DNA of 33,345 nt from an uncultured Lachnospiraceae bacterium (lineage in GTDB: Bacteria > Bacillota > Clostridia > Lachnospirales > Lachnospiraceae): contig CAJTVK010000023.1 in NCBI GenBank assembly GCA_910579645.1, forward strand, positions 9,536 to 42,880, in the 5' to 3' direction. The notes beneath the pieces are model-generated. The model was not told where the DNA came from, did not search any database, and was given only the letters and a program-made list of their open reading frames with translations. This document shows positions 14,633 to 21,459 of this stretch, piece by piece; position 1 is the stretch's first letter; each line of letters starts with the position of its first letter. A program made the translations under genes and the position numbers.

Positions 14633-16801
14633 ATGGAAGGAAATTTCATGTTGGCTTTTTTGACGTTTTTTCCGATGGCGGGCGCAGGGCTTTGCTATAT
14701 TATCGGAAGGAAAAGCGCAGCGGCTAGGGATTATGGGGTAAATGCGGTGACGGCATTGGAATTTCTGGCAATGCTGTATGTATTTATAGCTTATTTCAAC
14801 GCAGCGGGATGGATTGGCAGAAATCCTGCGGGGACGGAGAGCCTGACGGGCTATGTCACCTATGGGAGAATTCCGGAAATATGCGGCATGGGGATAAATT
14901 TTGCGCTGAACGGCTTCCGGGCGTTGTATGGGCTGATTGCCGCATTTATGTGGATGCTGTCAACCGTTTTTTCCAAGGAGTATTTTGCCGGCTATCGGAA
15001 CAGGAACAGGTATTATCTGTTTCTTCTGGTAACGTTGGGCGCTACAATGGGGGTATTTTTATCGGCGGATTTATATACTATGTTCATTTTCTTTGAAATC
15101 ATGTCTTTTACTTCCTATGTTTGGGTGGCGCATGATGAAAAGGCAGATTCGCTGCGGGCGGCGGAAACCTATCTGGCGGTGGCGGTTTGCGGAGGGCTGG
15201 TAATGCTGATGGGGATTTTCCTGCTGTACCATATGGCGGGAACGTTGGATGTGGACGGATTGCTCCGGGTATGTTCGGACATCAGGAACGGTACCGGGGC
15301 GGAGTATGAAAGGCAGAGGAAACTGCTGTATATTGCAGGTACCTGCATGCTTTTTGGATTCGGTGCCAAGGCAGGGGCTTTTCCTCTGCATATCTGGCTT
15401 CCCAAGGCACATCCGGTGGCTCCTGCGCCTGCCAGCGCACTTTTGTCCGGCATATTGACAAAGGCAGGAATTTTCGGGATATTGGTATTAAGCTGTGATA
15501 TGTTCCTATATGATATAAAATGGGGAACGATGATTTTGCTGATAGGTGTAATTACTATGTCGCTGGGGGCGGTGCTTGCGCTGTTTTCGGTGAATCTGAA
15601 ACGGACGTTGGCCTGCTCCTCCGTATCTCAGATTGGGTTTATTTTGGTAGGGATAGGGATGCAGGGATTGCTGGGGGAAGAAAACAGTCTGGCGGTACGC
15701 GGCTCGCTGCTTCATATGGTGAACCATTCTTTGTTCAAATTGGTGCTTTTTATGGCGGCGGGTGTAGTATATATGAATATCCATAAGCTGGAACTGAACG
15801 AAATCCGCGGGTTCGGGCGGAAAAAGCCTCTGCTTCATTTTATTTTCCTGATGGGAGCAATGGGAATCGGAGGTTTTCCGCTATGGAGCGGATATGTGAG
15901 CAAAACATTGATTCATGAAAGCATTGTGGAATATACAGAGGCAATGCACATGGGGCATGTCCCGGCCGGCATATTGGGAGCGGGAGCCATGAAAGGAATC
16001 GAATGGATTTTCCTAATCAGCGGTGGGTGTACGGTGGCATATATGCTGAAGCTGTATGTGGCATTATTTATAGAAAGAAATAAGGACGGCGCGGTGCAGG
16101 AAAAATTCGATGCTATCGGCGGAAAGTACATGAATAAGGCCAGTGCCGCCGCTTTATCCATAGGCGCTTTGCTGTTTCCTGCCATGGGGCTGCTGCCGGG
16201 GATGATTATGAATGAAATTGCAGAGTTAGGGGAGGATTTCATGCATCCGGTATCGGAAGAGGCGGTTCGGTATTTTAGCTTTACAAATCTGAAAGGAAGT
16301 TTTGTTTCTATCGTAATCGGTATCCTTATTTATGTTATTCCGATCAGGAAATGGATGATGAAAAAAGAAGGCAGCAGTACGGTATATGTGGATCGGTGGA
16401 ACCCATACTGGGATTTGGAAAATGCGGTTTACCGGCCTCTGCTGCTGAAAATATTGCCCATGATCTTCGGGGTAGTCTGCAGAATCTTGGATAGTTTTAC
16501 GGACAGCGTCATTGTATTGCTAAGGAAAACTTTATATAAGGACAGCAAGATTCCCCATGAGCGGAAGGAGGGTACATTTCTGACGCATCTGATTGGCATG
16601 GGAATGGATTGGGCGGTCTGTCTGCTGAACCGAACGGCATGGAAGAAATCACCGCATAAAGGGGAGTATGAGCACCGGCTGGCGATGAAGCATGAGGAAT
16701 TGTCGGAAGACGGCACCATTATCGGCAGAAGTCTGTCTTTTGGCCTGCTGCTGTTCTGTACGGGGCTGATTCTGACGCTTGTCTATCTGCTTTGGAAGTA
16801 G
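14633..16801 (+). CDS. Large NuoL/MrpA-like antiporter subunit (fourth of four) with C-terminal extension
   Basis: The 722-residue protein holds a 14-helix Proton_antipo_M core with Glu155 (FIFFEIMSFTSY), Lys246 (FGFGAKAGAFPLHIWLPKAHP), Lys277 (GILTKAGI), the His of MVNHSLFK and the TM12 Lys of WSGYVSKTL. A roughly 220-residue extension follows with further helices. It contains a conserved-looking WNPYWDLENAVYRPLL segment, an amphipathic stretch and a last membrane helix (SFGLLLFCTGLILTLVYLLW). MrpA and NuoL also carry C-terminal extensions, but here the MrpA-specific MbhD/MbhE parts are encoded upstream as separate proteins. ATG 14633 has GGAGG 7 nt upstream; an earlier in-frame TTG lacks one. 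Its end overlaps the convergent flippase gene by 19 nt. Confidence 0.88.
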   Translation: MEGNFMLAFLTFFPMAGAGLCYIIGRKSAAARDYGVNAVTALEFLAMLYVFIAYFNAAGWIGRNPAGTESLTGYVTYGRIPEICGMGINFALNGFRALYGLIAAFMWMLSTVFSKEYFAGYRNRNRYYLFLLVTLGATMGVFLSADLYTMFIFFEIMSFTSYVWVAHDEKADSLRAAETYLAVAVCGGLVMLMGIFLLYHMAGTLDVDGLLRVCSDIRNGTGAEYERQRKLLYIAGTCMLFGFGAKAGAFPLHIWLPKAHPVAPAPASALLSGILTKAGIFGILVLSCDMFLYDIKWGTMILLIGVITMSLGAVLALFSVNLKRTLACSSVSQIGFILVGIGMQGLLGEENSLAVRGSLLHMVNHSLFKLVLFMAAGVVYMNIHKLELNEIRGFGRKKPLLHFIFLMGAMGIGGFPLWSGYVSKTLIHESIVEYTEAMHMGHVPAGILGAGAMKGIEWIFLISGGCTVAYMLKLYVALFIERNKDGAVQEKFDAIGGKYMNKASAAALSIGALLFPAMGLLPGMIMNEIAELGEDFMHPVSEEAVRYFSFTNLKGSFVSIVIGILIYVIPIRKWMMKKEGSSTVYVDRWNPYWDLENAVYRPLLLKILPMIFGVVCRILDSFTDSVIVLLRKTLYKDSKIPHERKEGTFLTHLIGMGMDWAVCLLNRTAWKKSPHKGEYEHRLAMKHEELSEDGTIIGRSLSFGLLLFCTGLILTLVYLLWK

Positions 16802-17844
16802 GGGGCATCCGCAGATGCCCTGCGGAAGCAATATTCCTTGCAGACAGCGAGGAATCCCAAAAGGAGCAGGAGGTAAAAACTGATGCCCCTTGTGATGTAC
16901 ATAGAGGCAGCAAGGGTGCCTCCGGTAAAAACAGGCGCAAAAACCGTGTGATACATAAGTTCGGAGATGCCTTGCGAACCGGGCAGCGGCAGCATGTCTA
17001 CGGAAATATAAATGGCGGCCTGCAGCAGCATTACCGTTATGGCATGGAAGTCGGACAGCCCCATTCCTCGGTAAATAAGGTAAGTCAGCAAAAACAGGCT
17101 GCATCTTTGTAAAAAAGTACAGAAAGCAGCAAAAAGAATTTTTGATTTGTGGGTAAGAAAAAATCCCAGCGTGCTTTGATAATCCGCAACCGTCCGATGA
17201 AAAACTTCCCTTCTTTTTTCCGAAAGTCTGCACAAGTGAAGGCGGATTCCGATTTGCTCTGCGGACAGAAGGAGTCTCTCCATCCATTGCCCGTGGAACA
17301 TAACAAGCAGCAATAACACTACCAACAGCGAATTGAGAAATAGCCCAAGGTAATATAAAGCCATATAGCCGCCTAAATAAGTATACAGTATGTCTCTGCG
17401 GAAGAAGAGCAGCCCGATTCCGGTAAGAACCAGCACCAGTTTATACAGAAGGGCGACCGCCATAAGGGTGAGGGTGGAGTCCCCTAAAGGAATGCCGTCT
17501 TTCTTCATGCTGACAAGCTGTGCCGGCTGGCCGCCTGTGGCGGAGGGCGTTATGCCGGAGAAAAAGAAACCGATAAAAGAATATCCGAAACAGCGGATGA
17601 GTCCCGGAGCCTTTCCCGTGAGCCGCAGCAGATACCATATCATAAATCCTTCCGTGCAGACAAAAAATAGGGCGCAAAGGACGGCAAGGAAGAAATAGGA
17701 GGGCTGTAGGGATTTCAGGGCAGTGAAGATTTCACCGATATCGTTATTGTGGAAAATGGTATAGAATGTCAGTGCCATCAGTAAGAGAAATAATAAGAGC
17801 TGGCATCCCTGTTTGATGATTTTTTTTGTAGGCTGATGTTTCAT
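16783..17844 (-). CDS. UPF0104 / MprF-N-like integral membrane protein (putative lipid flippase)
   Basis: The 353-residue protein has about 8 membrane helices. The family signatures are the FIGFFFSGITPSATGGQPAQ region (conserved here as TPSATGGQPAQL) and the C-terminal LPLPGSQGISELMY. These mark the lysylphosphatidylglycerol synthase transmembrane domain family (MprF N-domain, AglD, YbhN), which is linked to flipping or handling of glycolipids or aminoacyl-lipids. The synthase domain of MprF is absent. ATG 17844 is used because homology begins there, but no good ribosome binding site is visible. A cotranscribed glycosyltransferase suggests a glycolipid substrate. Confidence 0.8.
   Translation of the reverse strand: MKHQPTKKIIKQGCQLLLFLLLMALTFYTIFHNNDIGEIFTALKSLQPSYFFLAVLCALFFVCTEGFMIWYLLRLTGKAPGLIRCFGYSFIGFFFSGITPSATGGQPAQLVSMKKDGIPLGDSTLTLMAVALLYKLVLVLTGIGLLFFRRDILYTYLGGYMALYYLGLFLNSLLVVLLLLVMFHGQWMERLLLSAEQIGIRLHLCRLSEKRREVFHRTVADYQSTLGFFLTHKSKILFAAFCTFLQRCSLFLLTYLIYRGMGLSDFHAITVMLLQAAIYISVDMLPLPGSQGISELMYHTVFAPVFTGGTLAASMYITRGISFYLLLLLGFLAVCKEYCFRRASADAPYFQSR
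16803..16820. terminator. Inverted repeat at the convergent gene ends
   Basis: GGGCATC-CGCA-GATGCCC is a perfect 7-bp stem with a 4-nt loop just after the antiporter operon stop, inside the last codons of the opposing gene. Neither side has a T run, so it may stall or stabilise both transcripts rather than act as a classical terminator. Confidence 0.35.
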
Positions 17845-17960
17845 GGCTTTGACTGTATAGGATCCTTTCGTAGTTTTTGTCTGTTTTCCGCTTTTGAATG
17901 AAGACCCCGATATGACGTGAGCGGGGCGGCATTTTGCAGAAAGCAATTTTAAGGCACGCC

Positions 17961-18566
17961 CTAAGACATGCTCTGAGGTAAAATCTTCAGTATATTTCTA
18001 TAGCTGTACTTTGGAGCCACGGCAGGAGGCTGCGCCGTCAGCCGCTCACAGAATGTGGTAAGCGGGCCTTCATAAAAAATCTCCTGTTTTTCCAGTTCGT
18101 AAAAATCCCTTGGAGTGACTAAAGAAAAATGTTTTGGGAACGTCAGCACATGGTTTTCCTGCAAAATTCTGGCAAGGAAGGAAGAACAGGTATAATGGTT
18201 TTTCTGATAGAAGGGTCTGCCCATAAGCAGAAAAGGCAGGCCTATGATACAGTAATGATAACGAAAACGGTTCCGGTAGCATTCTTTCATCTGTGACAGC
18301 ATGTTTGCTTTCTGTTCTTCGGTGCATGGTATGCTGAAAATTTGGTAGCGGGCAGTAGGAAAGGCACGGGATATTTGGGCAAGGTTTTCTTTTTCAAAAC
18401 CTGCAAAGAAAGGCAGGAAAGGATTTCTCCTGCCCACACTGTACGCTTCCTGCATTTCCTTGTCGAAAGACAGCACTACATGTATATAGTTAATTTTAAT
18501 TACTTTTCTGATTATCCAGGCAAATATCCCGGGGGTATCTGCCAAAGCAATATATAATTTTTCCAT
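17961..18566 (-). CDS. Permuted papain-like cysteine hydrolase (NlpC/P60-related superfamily)
   Basis: The 201-residue protein shows the order expected for circularly permuted papain-fold enzymes (YiiX/YebB-like): the His first, in NYIHVVLSFD, then an acidic segment, and the Cys last, in NHYTCSSFLARIL at the start of a helix. No signal peptide is evident, although GLPFLLMGRPF is hydrophobic. Relatives act on amide or ester bonds in lipids or peptides; the substrate is unknown. It lies between the glycosyltransferase (68 nt upstream) and the flippase (116 nt downstream) on the same strand. Confidence 0.65.
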   Translation of the reverse strand: MEKLYIALADTPGIFAWIIRKVIKINYIHVVLSFDKEMQEAYSVGRRNPFLPFFAGFEKENLAQISRAFPTARYQIFSIPCTEEQKANMLSQMKECYRNRFRYHYCIIGLPFLLMGRPFYQKNHYTCSSFLARILQENHVLTFPKHFSLVTPRDFYELEKQEIFYEGPLTTFCERLTAQPPAVAPKYSYRNILKILPQSMS

Positions 18567-18634
18567 ATCCGTTGATTTCTCTCCTTATATTAAGCATCTC
18601 CCCTGATGCATGGAAACGTGTATGCAGACTGTCC

Positions 18635-19657
18635 TTAATTAAACTGATATATTTTCCGGGCTGTGCGGTATCCGGTGACGGTTACAAATCTGCCTGTCTT
18701 TCCCGGAAGGAAAGTGAAGCCGCTTAAAGTGGTAAAGCGGAGCTGGCGGTACATTTTCCTGTGTTTCCGCTTGATATAGTTCCAAAGTTCGCTTCTCTTT
18801 TTCCAGGCCTCTTCGGAATTGATCAGGAGAAGATGGATGGAGGAGATAGCCAGCATAATGGACACATTGCGCATCATATATCTGGCCAGTTTCGGATATT
18901 GTCCGGCTACTTCCTGCAGGTCCACGCAGTCGGCCACGATTTTCGTTACATAAATCTGTTGGTCGATACGTTTTTTCAGCACTTCCTCATTGACCGACTG
19001 GTCTTCCCTGCCGATAAAATAATGATATAAATCCGTGTCGATATAATAGATGCTTTCCACATAGGGGAGGGGACGGTAAGCAAATATGTTATCCACATAG
19101 AAAGTATGCTCCGGCAGTATCACTCCGCTTTTCCGCAGCACTTCAGTACGGAAAACAAGGGAGTGCATAACAAGATACTGGGAAGGGGAAAACATGCCGA
19201 TATCATTCCAAGTAAGCATTTGTTCTTCCTTGAAGACATTGCGGTATGCCATGACTTTCTTTTTATTTTCATGCAGGTGGTCATAAATATAGTTGCAGAC
19301 AATCATATCGGCCATTTTTTCGTCCCGTTTCCATTGCATGATACGGAAAAGGATTTTCTGCAGGGAACGGGAATCCAGCCAATCGTCGGAATCCACGACT
19401 TTGAAATATTCTCCCGTTGCGGCGGCAAGGCCGGCATTTACGCCGGAGCCGTGGCCGCCGTTCTCCTTATGGATGACCCGGACGGTTTCCGGAAAGCGGA
19501 GGGCGTACTCATCGGCTATTTCAGGCGTTGTGTCAGTGGAGCCGTCGTCCACAATTATAATTTCGCATTCTTCTTTAAAAACAAGCAGGGAATCTATGCA
19601 CCTGCGCATATATGCGGCAGAGTTATAGCAGGGTACTGTGAATGTGATATACTTCAT
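18635..19657 (-). CDS. Family 2 glycosyltransferase
   Basis: The 340-residue protein has a GT-A fold start, MKYITFTVPCYNSAAYMRRC. The nucleotide-sugar binding IIVDDGSTD and the metal-binding VDSDDWLD (DxD) motifs are clear, as is ENGGHGSGVNAGL. The C-terminal 150 residues (about 190-340) are specific and without a strong membrane helix, so the enzyme is cytoplasmic or peripheral. AAAGGAG lies 8 nt before the ATG. It is the first gene of the GT2-hydrolase-flippase group, consistent with building and exporting a surface glycolipid or polymer. Confidence 0.9.
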   Translation of the reverse strand: MKYITFTVPCYNSAAYMRRCIDSLLVFKEECEIIIVDDGSTDTTPEIADEYALRFPETVRVIHKENGGHGSGVNAGLAAATGEYFKVVDSDDWLDSRSLQKILFRIMQWKRDEKMADMIVCNYIYDHLHENKKKVMAYRNVFKEEQMLTWNDIGMFSPSQYLVMHSLVFRTEVLRKSGVILPEHTFYVDNIFAYRPLPYVESIYYIDTDLYHYFIGREDQSVNEEVLKKRIDQQIYVTKIVADCVDLQEVAGQYPKLARYMMRNVSIMLAISSIHLLLINSEEAWKKRSELWNYIKRKHRKMYRQLRFTTLSGFTFLPGKTGRFVTVTGYRTARKIYQFN

Positions 19658-19854
19658 AGCGGTATCTCCTTTTCTGAGTATTTATATTTTATAACGGAAT
19701 CTGCCGGAAAAAATCTTCACGGCAAATTCGTTTTTATATCGCTTTGAGTTGCTGAGTTTTATGATAAAGGAGAATTATGAATATTTGGACGAGTGATTTC
19801 TGAAGAATTTCTAAGGATTTTATTATATAAAAGGAACGGCATGTCTGCCGGTGT

Positions 19855-20063
19855 CTATCCAATCAATACTTCTTTTCCGTGAAATGCAAATCCGTACTTA
19901 AATATTTTGTCCGTTGGGATGCCTTTTTCTTTTAACATGGAATCATATTTTTTCCGTTTACAGTGTCCTGCAGAGTATTTTCATCATCCGCTTCATGTAC
20001 CTTAAATTCAATGATATATGCGTTATGATTAAGATTCCTTGGCTCCGGCATAATATCGTATTC
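19855..20063 (-). pseudogene. Decayed C-terminal fragment of a DUF1703-type PD-(D/E)XK nuclease protein
   Basis: The minus strand encodes EYDIMPEPRNLNHNAYIIEF, then KVHEADDENTLQDTV, and then, in another frame, KYDSMLKEKGIPTDKIFKYG followed by FAFHGKEVLIG and a stop. This is the end of the AAA-ATPase-like/PD-(D/E)XK nuclease proteins common in gut Firmicutes and Bacteroidetes. About ten residues between the two blocks are missing and the frame is shifted. The ATPase and most of the nuclease are absent. The remnant is about 210 bp. Confidence 0.75.
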
Positions 20064-20067
20064 GGGA

Positions 20068-20095
20068 TTGACTGATTTTTTAAGAATGATATAAT
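20068..20095 (+). promoter_or_regulatory. Predicted promoter of the arsR-type regulator
   Basis: TTGACT (20068-20073) and a perfect TATAAT (20090-20095) are 16 bp apart. The predicted start site falls at about 20102, inside the candidate operator. Confidence 0.7.
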
Positions 20096-20100
20096 AAATG

Positions 20101-20124
20101 TTAGACTATTTTATGAAAATCTAA
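20101..20124. promoter_or_regulatory. Candidate operator over the arsR start site
   Basis: A 24-bp imperfect palindrome with arms TTAGA and TCTAA contains TTAGACTATTTTA. The same element (one base different) occurs over the abfA promoter at 23011-23023. ArsR-family repressors commonly bind such 12+12 imperfect palindromes at the transcription start. Confidence 0.5.
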
Positions 20125-20147
20125 ACTAAATCATCGGGGTGAACAAT

Positions 20148-21086
20148 ATGCTGCATATTAAATCATTGGAAGAGGGATTGGATATCTTTAAAGCATTGGG
20201 TTCCGAAGTCCGGATAGAGATTATGAAGTATCTTTTGGAGAATAAGAAGCTGAATATGAATGAACTTGCCGGCAGGCTGAATATCACTAACGGGGCTTTG
20301 ACGAGCCATATGAAGAAGCTGGAAGACTGCGGGCTGATAGCCGTATCCAATGAACAGGCGGGTCATGGCAATCAGAAGAGATATTTTGTGCGGCTGGATA
20401 AAATACTGGTGGAACTGGATGCGCAGGAAGATTTTAAGAATGTATACTGTACCGAATTGAAAATCGGGCATTTTTCGGATTATGAAGTTTATCCCACCTG
20501 CGGGCTTGCTTCCGGGACGGCTCTCATAGGGGAAGTGGATGATATTCGGTATTTCTCTCATCCGGACAGATATAACGCAGATATCCTTTGGTTTGCCAAG
20601 GGGTATGTGGAGTATATTATTCCCAACTTTATTCCGTTCGGTCAGAAAATCGACCAGCTTACGGTTTCTCTGGAAATCGGGTCGGAAGCGCCGGGGGTGA
20701 ATGAGGTGTGGCCGTCGGACATTACTTTTTCCGTGAACGGGACAAAAGCGGCGGTTTGGACCAGTCCGGGGGATTTCGGCAACATGAAAGGAATCTTTAC
20801 GCCGGATTGGTGGTATCCGAACTGGAATCAGTATGGGCTGCTGAAAATACTTGTGATAAATGAGAAAGGAACTTTCATTGACGGCCTGCAGGTGTCCGAG
20901 GTGAGCATGGCGGATTTGAGTTTGGATTTCCGCAGTACGATAAAGCTGAAGATGGAAGTGGAGGAAAAGGCGGAACATTTGGGCGGGCTGACGATATTTG
21001 GACAGTCCTTCGGTAATTATAATCAGGATATTTCAGTGCGCATGAACTATAGCCCGATTGCGGAAAAAGCCCCTGCAGGCTGCTGA
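20148..21086 (+). CDS. ArsR-family transcriptional regulator with a large C-terminal domain
   Basis: The 312-residue protein has an N-terminal ArsR winged helix (about residues 5-75: FKALGSEVRIEIMKYLLE, then the recognition helix around NITNGALTSHMKKLEDCGLI). A C-terminal domain of about 230 residues follows, lacking metal-binding Cys motifs, rich in aromatic residues and beta strands (for example NPDWWYPNWNQYGLL-type segment). Classical ArsR proteins are only about 100-120 residues, so the extra domain probably senses a ligand, plausibly a sugar given the neighbouring arabinofuranosidase. ATG 20148 is preceded by GGGGTG; a GTG at 20139 is an alternative. The last codons contain a terminator for the opposite strand. 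Confidence 0.8.
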   Translation: MLHIKSLEEGLDIFKALGSEVRIEIMKYLLENKKLNMNELAGRLNITNGALTSHMKKLEDCGLIAVSNEQAGHGNQKRYFVRLDKILVELDAQEDFKNVYCTELKIGHFSDYEVYPTCGLASGTALIGEVDDIRYFSHPDRYNADILWFAKGYVEYIIPNFIPFGQKIDQLTVSLEIGSEAPGVNEVWPSDITFSVNGTKAAVWTSPGDFGNMKGIFTPDWWYPNWNQYGLLKILVINEKGTFIDGLQVSEVSMADLSLDFRSTIKLKMEVEEKAEHLGGLTIFGQSFGNYNQDISVRMNYSPIAEKAPAGC

Positions 21087-21104
21087 AAGGAGGGCTTGCA
21101 GGGG
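21062..21104 (-). terminator. Rho-independent terminator of the abfA-DUF6171 operon, inside the arsR 3' end
   Basis: Read on the minus strand, CCCCTGCAAGC (21104-21094) pairs with GCCTGCAGGGG (21080-21070) with one G-T pair, followed by CTTTTT. There is no T run in the plus direction. The terminator overlaps the last codons of the convergent arsR gene. Confidence 0.65.
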
Positions 21105-21177
21105 GAATTGCCGGAAGTGCTGTTTCAAGCTTACAGGGGAAATCTGCGGTAGGCTTTCTTTTAAAAATGCTGCTATT

Positions 21178-21456
21178 TCACCATTTGGGGTGGATGGCGG
21201 GACAGTAGTTTTTGTTTACGGCTGCCCGCATTTCCACAAAGCATCCGCAGATGCGGCACAGGCCATTTAATAAATCGCCGCATTCCTTGCAGGCCGCCAG
21301 ACGCTTCCTATAGGTGTCTTCCGGTGTTTTCACTTCTTCATCCAGATTATTTATATAATCATACATATTTTTGTAATATTGTGCATCGGGCATTTCTTTG
21401 GTGAGGCATCTGCGGCAGACTCGCGTTTCCGCAATCCGGTTTTGCTGCTCCTGCAT
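21178..21456 (-). CDS. Small Cys-rich putative zinc-binding protein (DUF6171)
   Basis: The 92-residue protein contains CRRC near the N-terminus, then CKEC, CRICGC and a final C (CPAIHP), i.e. several paired Cys residues that likely bind one or two zinc ions. I recognise it as the DUF6171 type found in Lachnospiraceae, with the KNMYDYINNLDEEVKTPEDTYRKRLAACKEC-like core. Function is unknown. It starts 3 nt after the abfA stop, with AAAGG in the abfA end as ribosome binding site, so it is co-translated with the arabinofuranosidase. Confidence 0.75.
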   Translation of the reverse strand: MQEQQNRIAETRVCRRCLTKEMPDAQYYKNMYDYINNLDEEVKTPEDTYRKRLAACKECGDLLNGLCRICGCFVEMRAAVNKNYCPAIHPKW

Positions 21457-21459
21457 TGC

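Noticed and set aside
7131..16801. Energy-converting hydrogenase or complex I
   Set aside because: No NuoB/C/D/H/I-like or hydrogenase large/small subunits are present; only antiporter-type and Mrp accessory subunits are encoded.
19777..19803. Eight-codon ORF with a strong AAAGGAG site
   Set aside because: MNIWTSDF followed by a stop is too short to defend as a gene; it may be the start of a lost gene near the nuclease remnant or chance.
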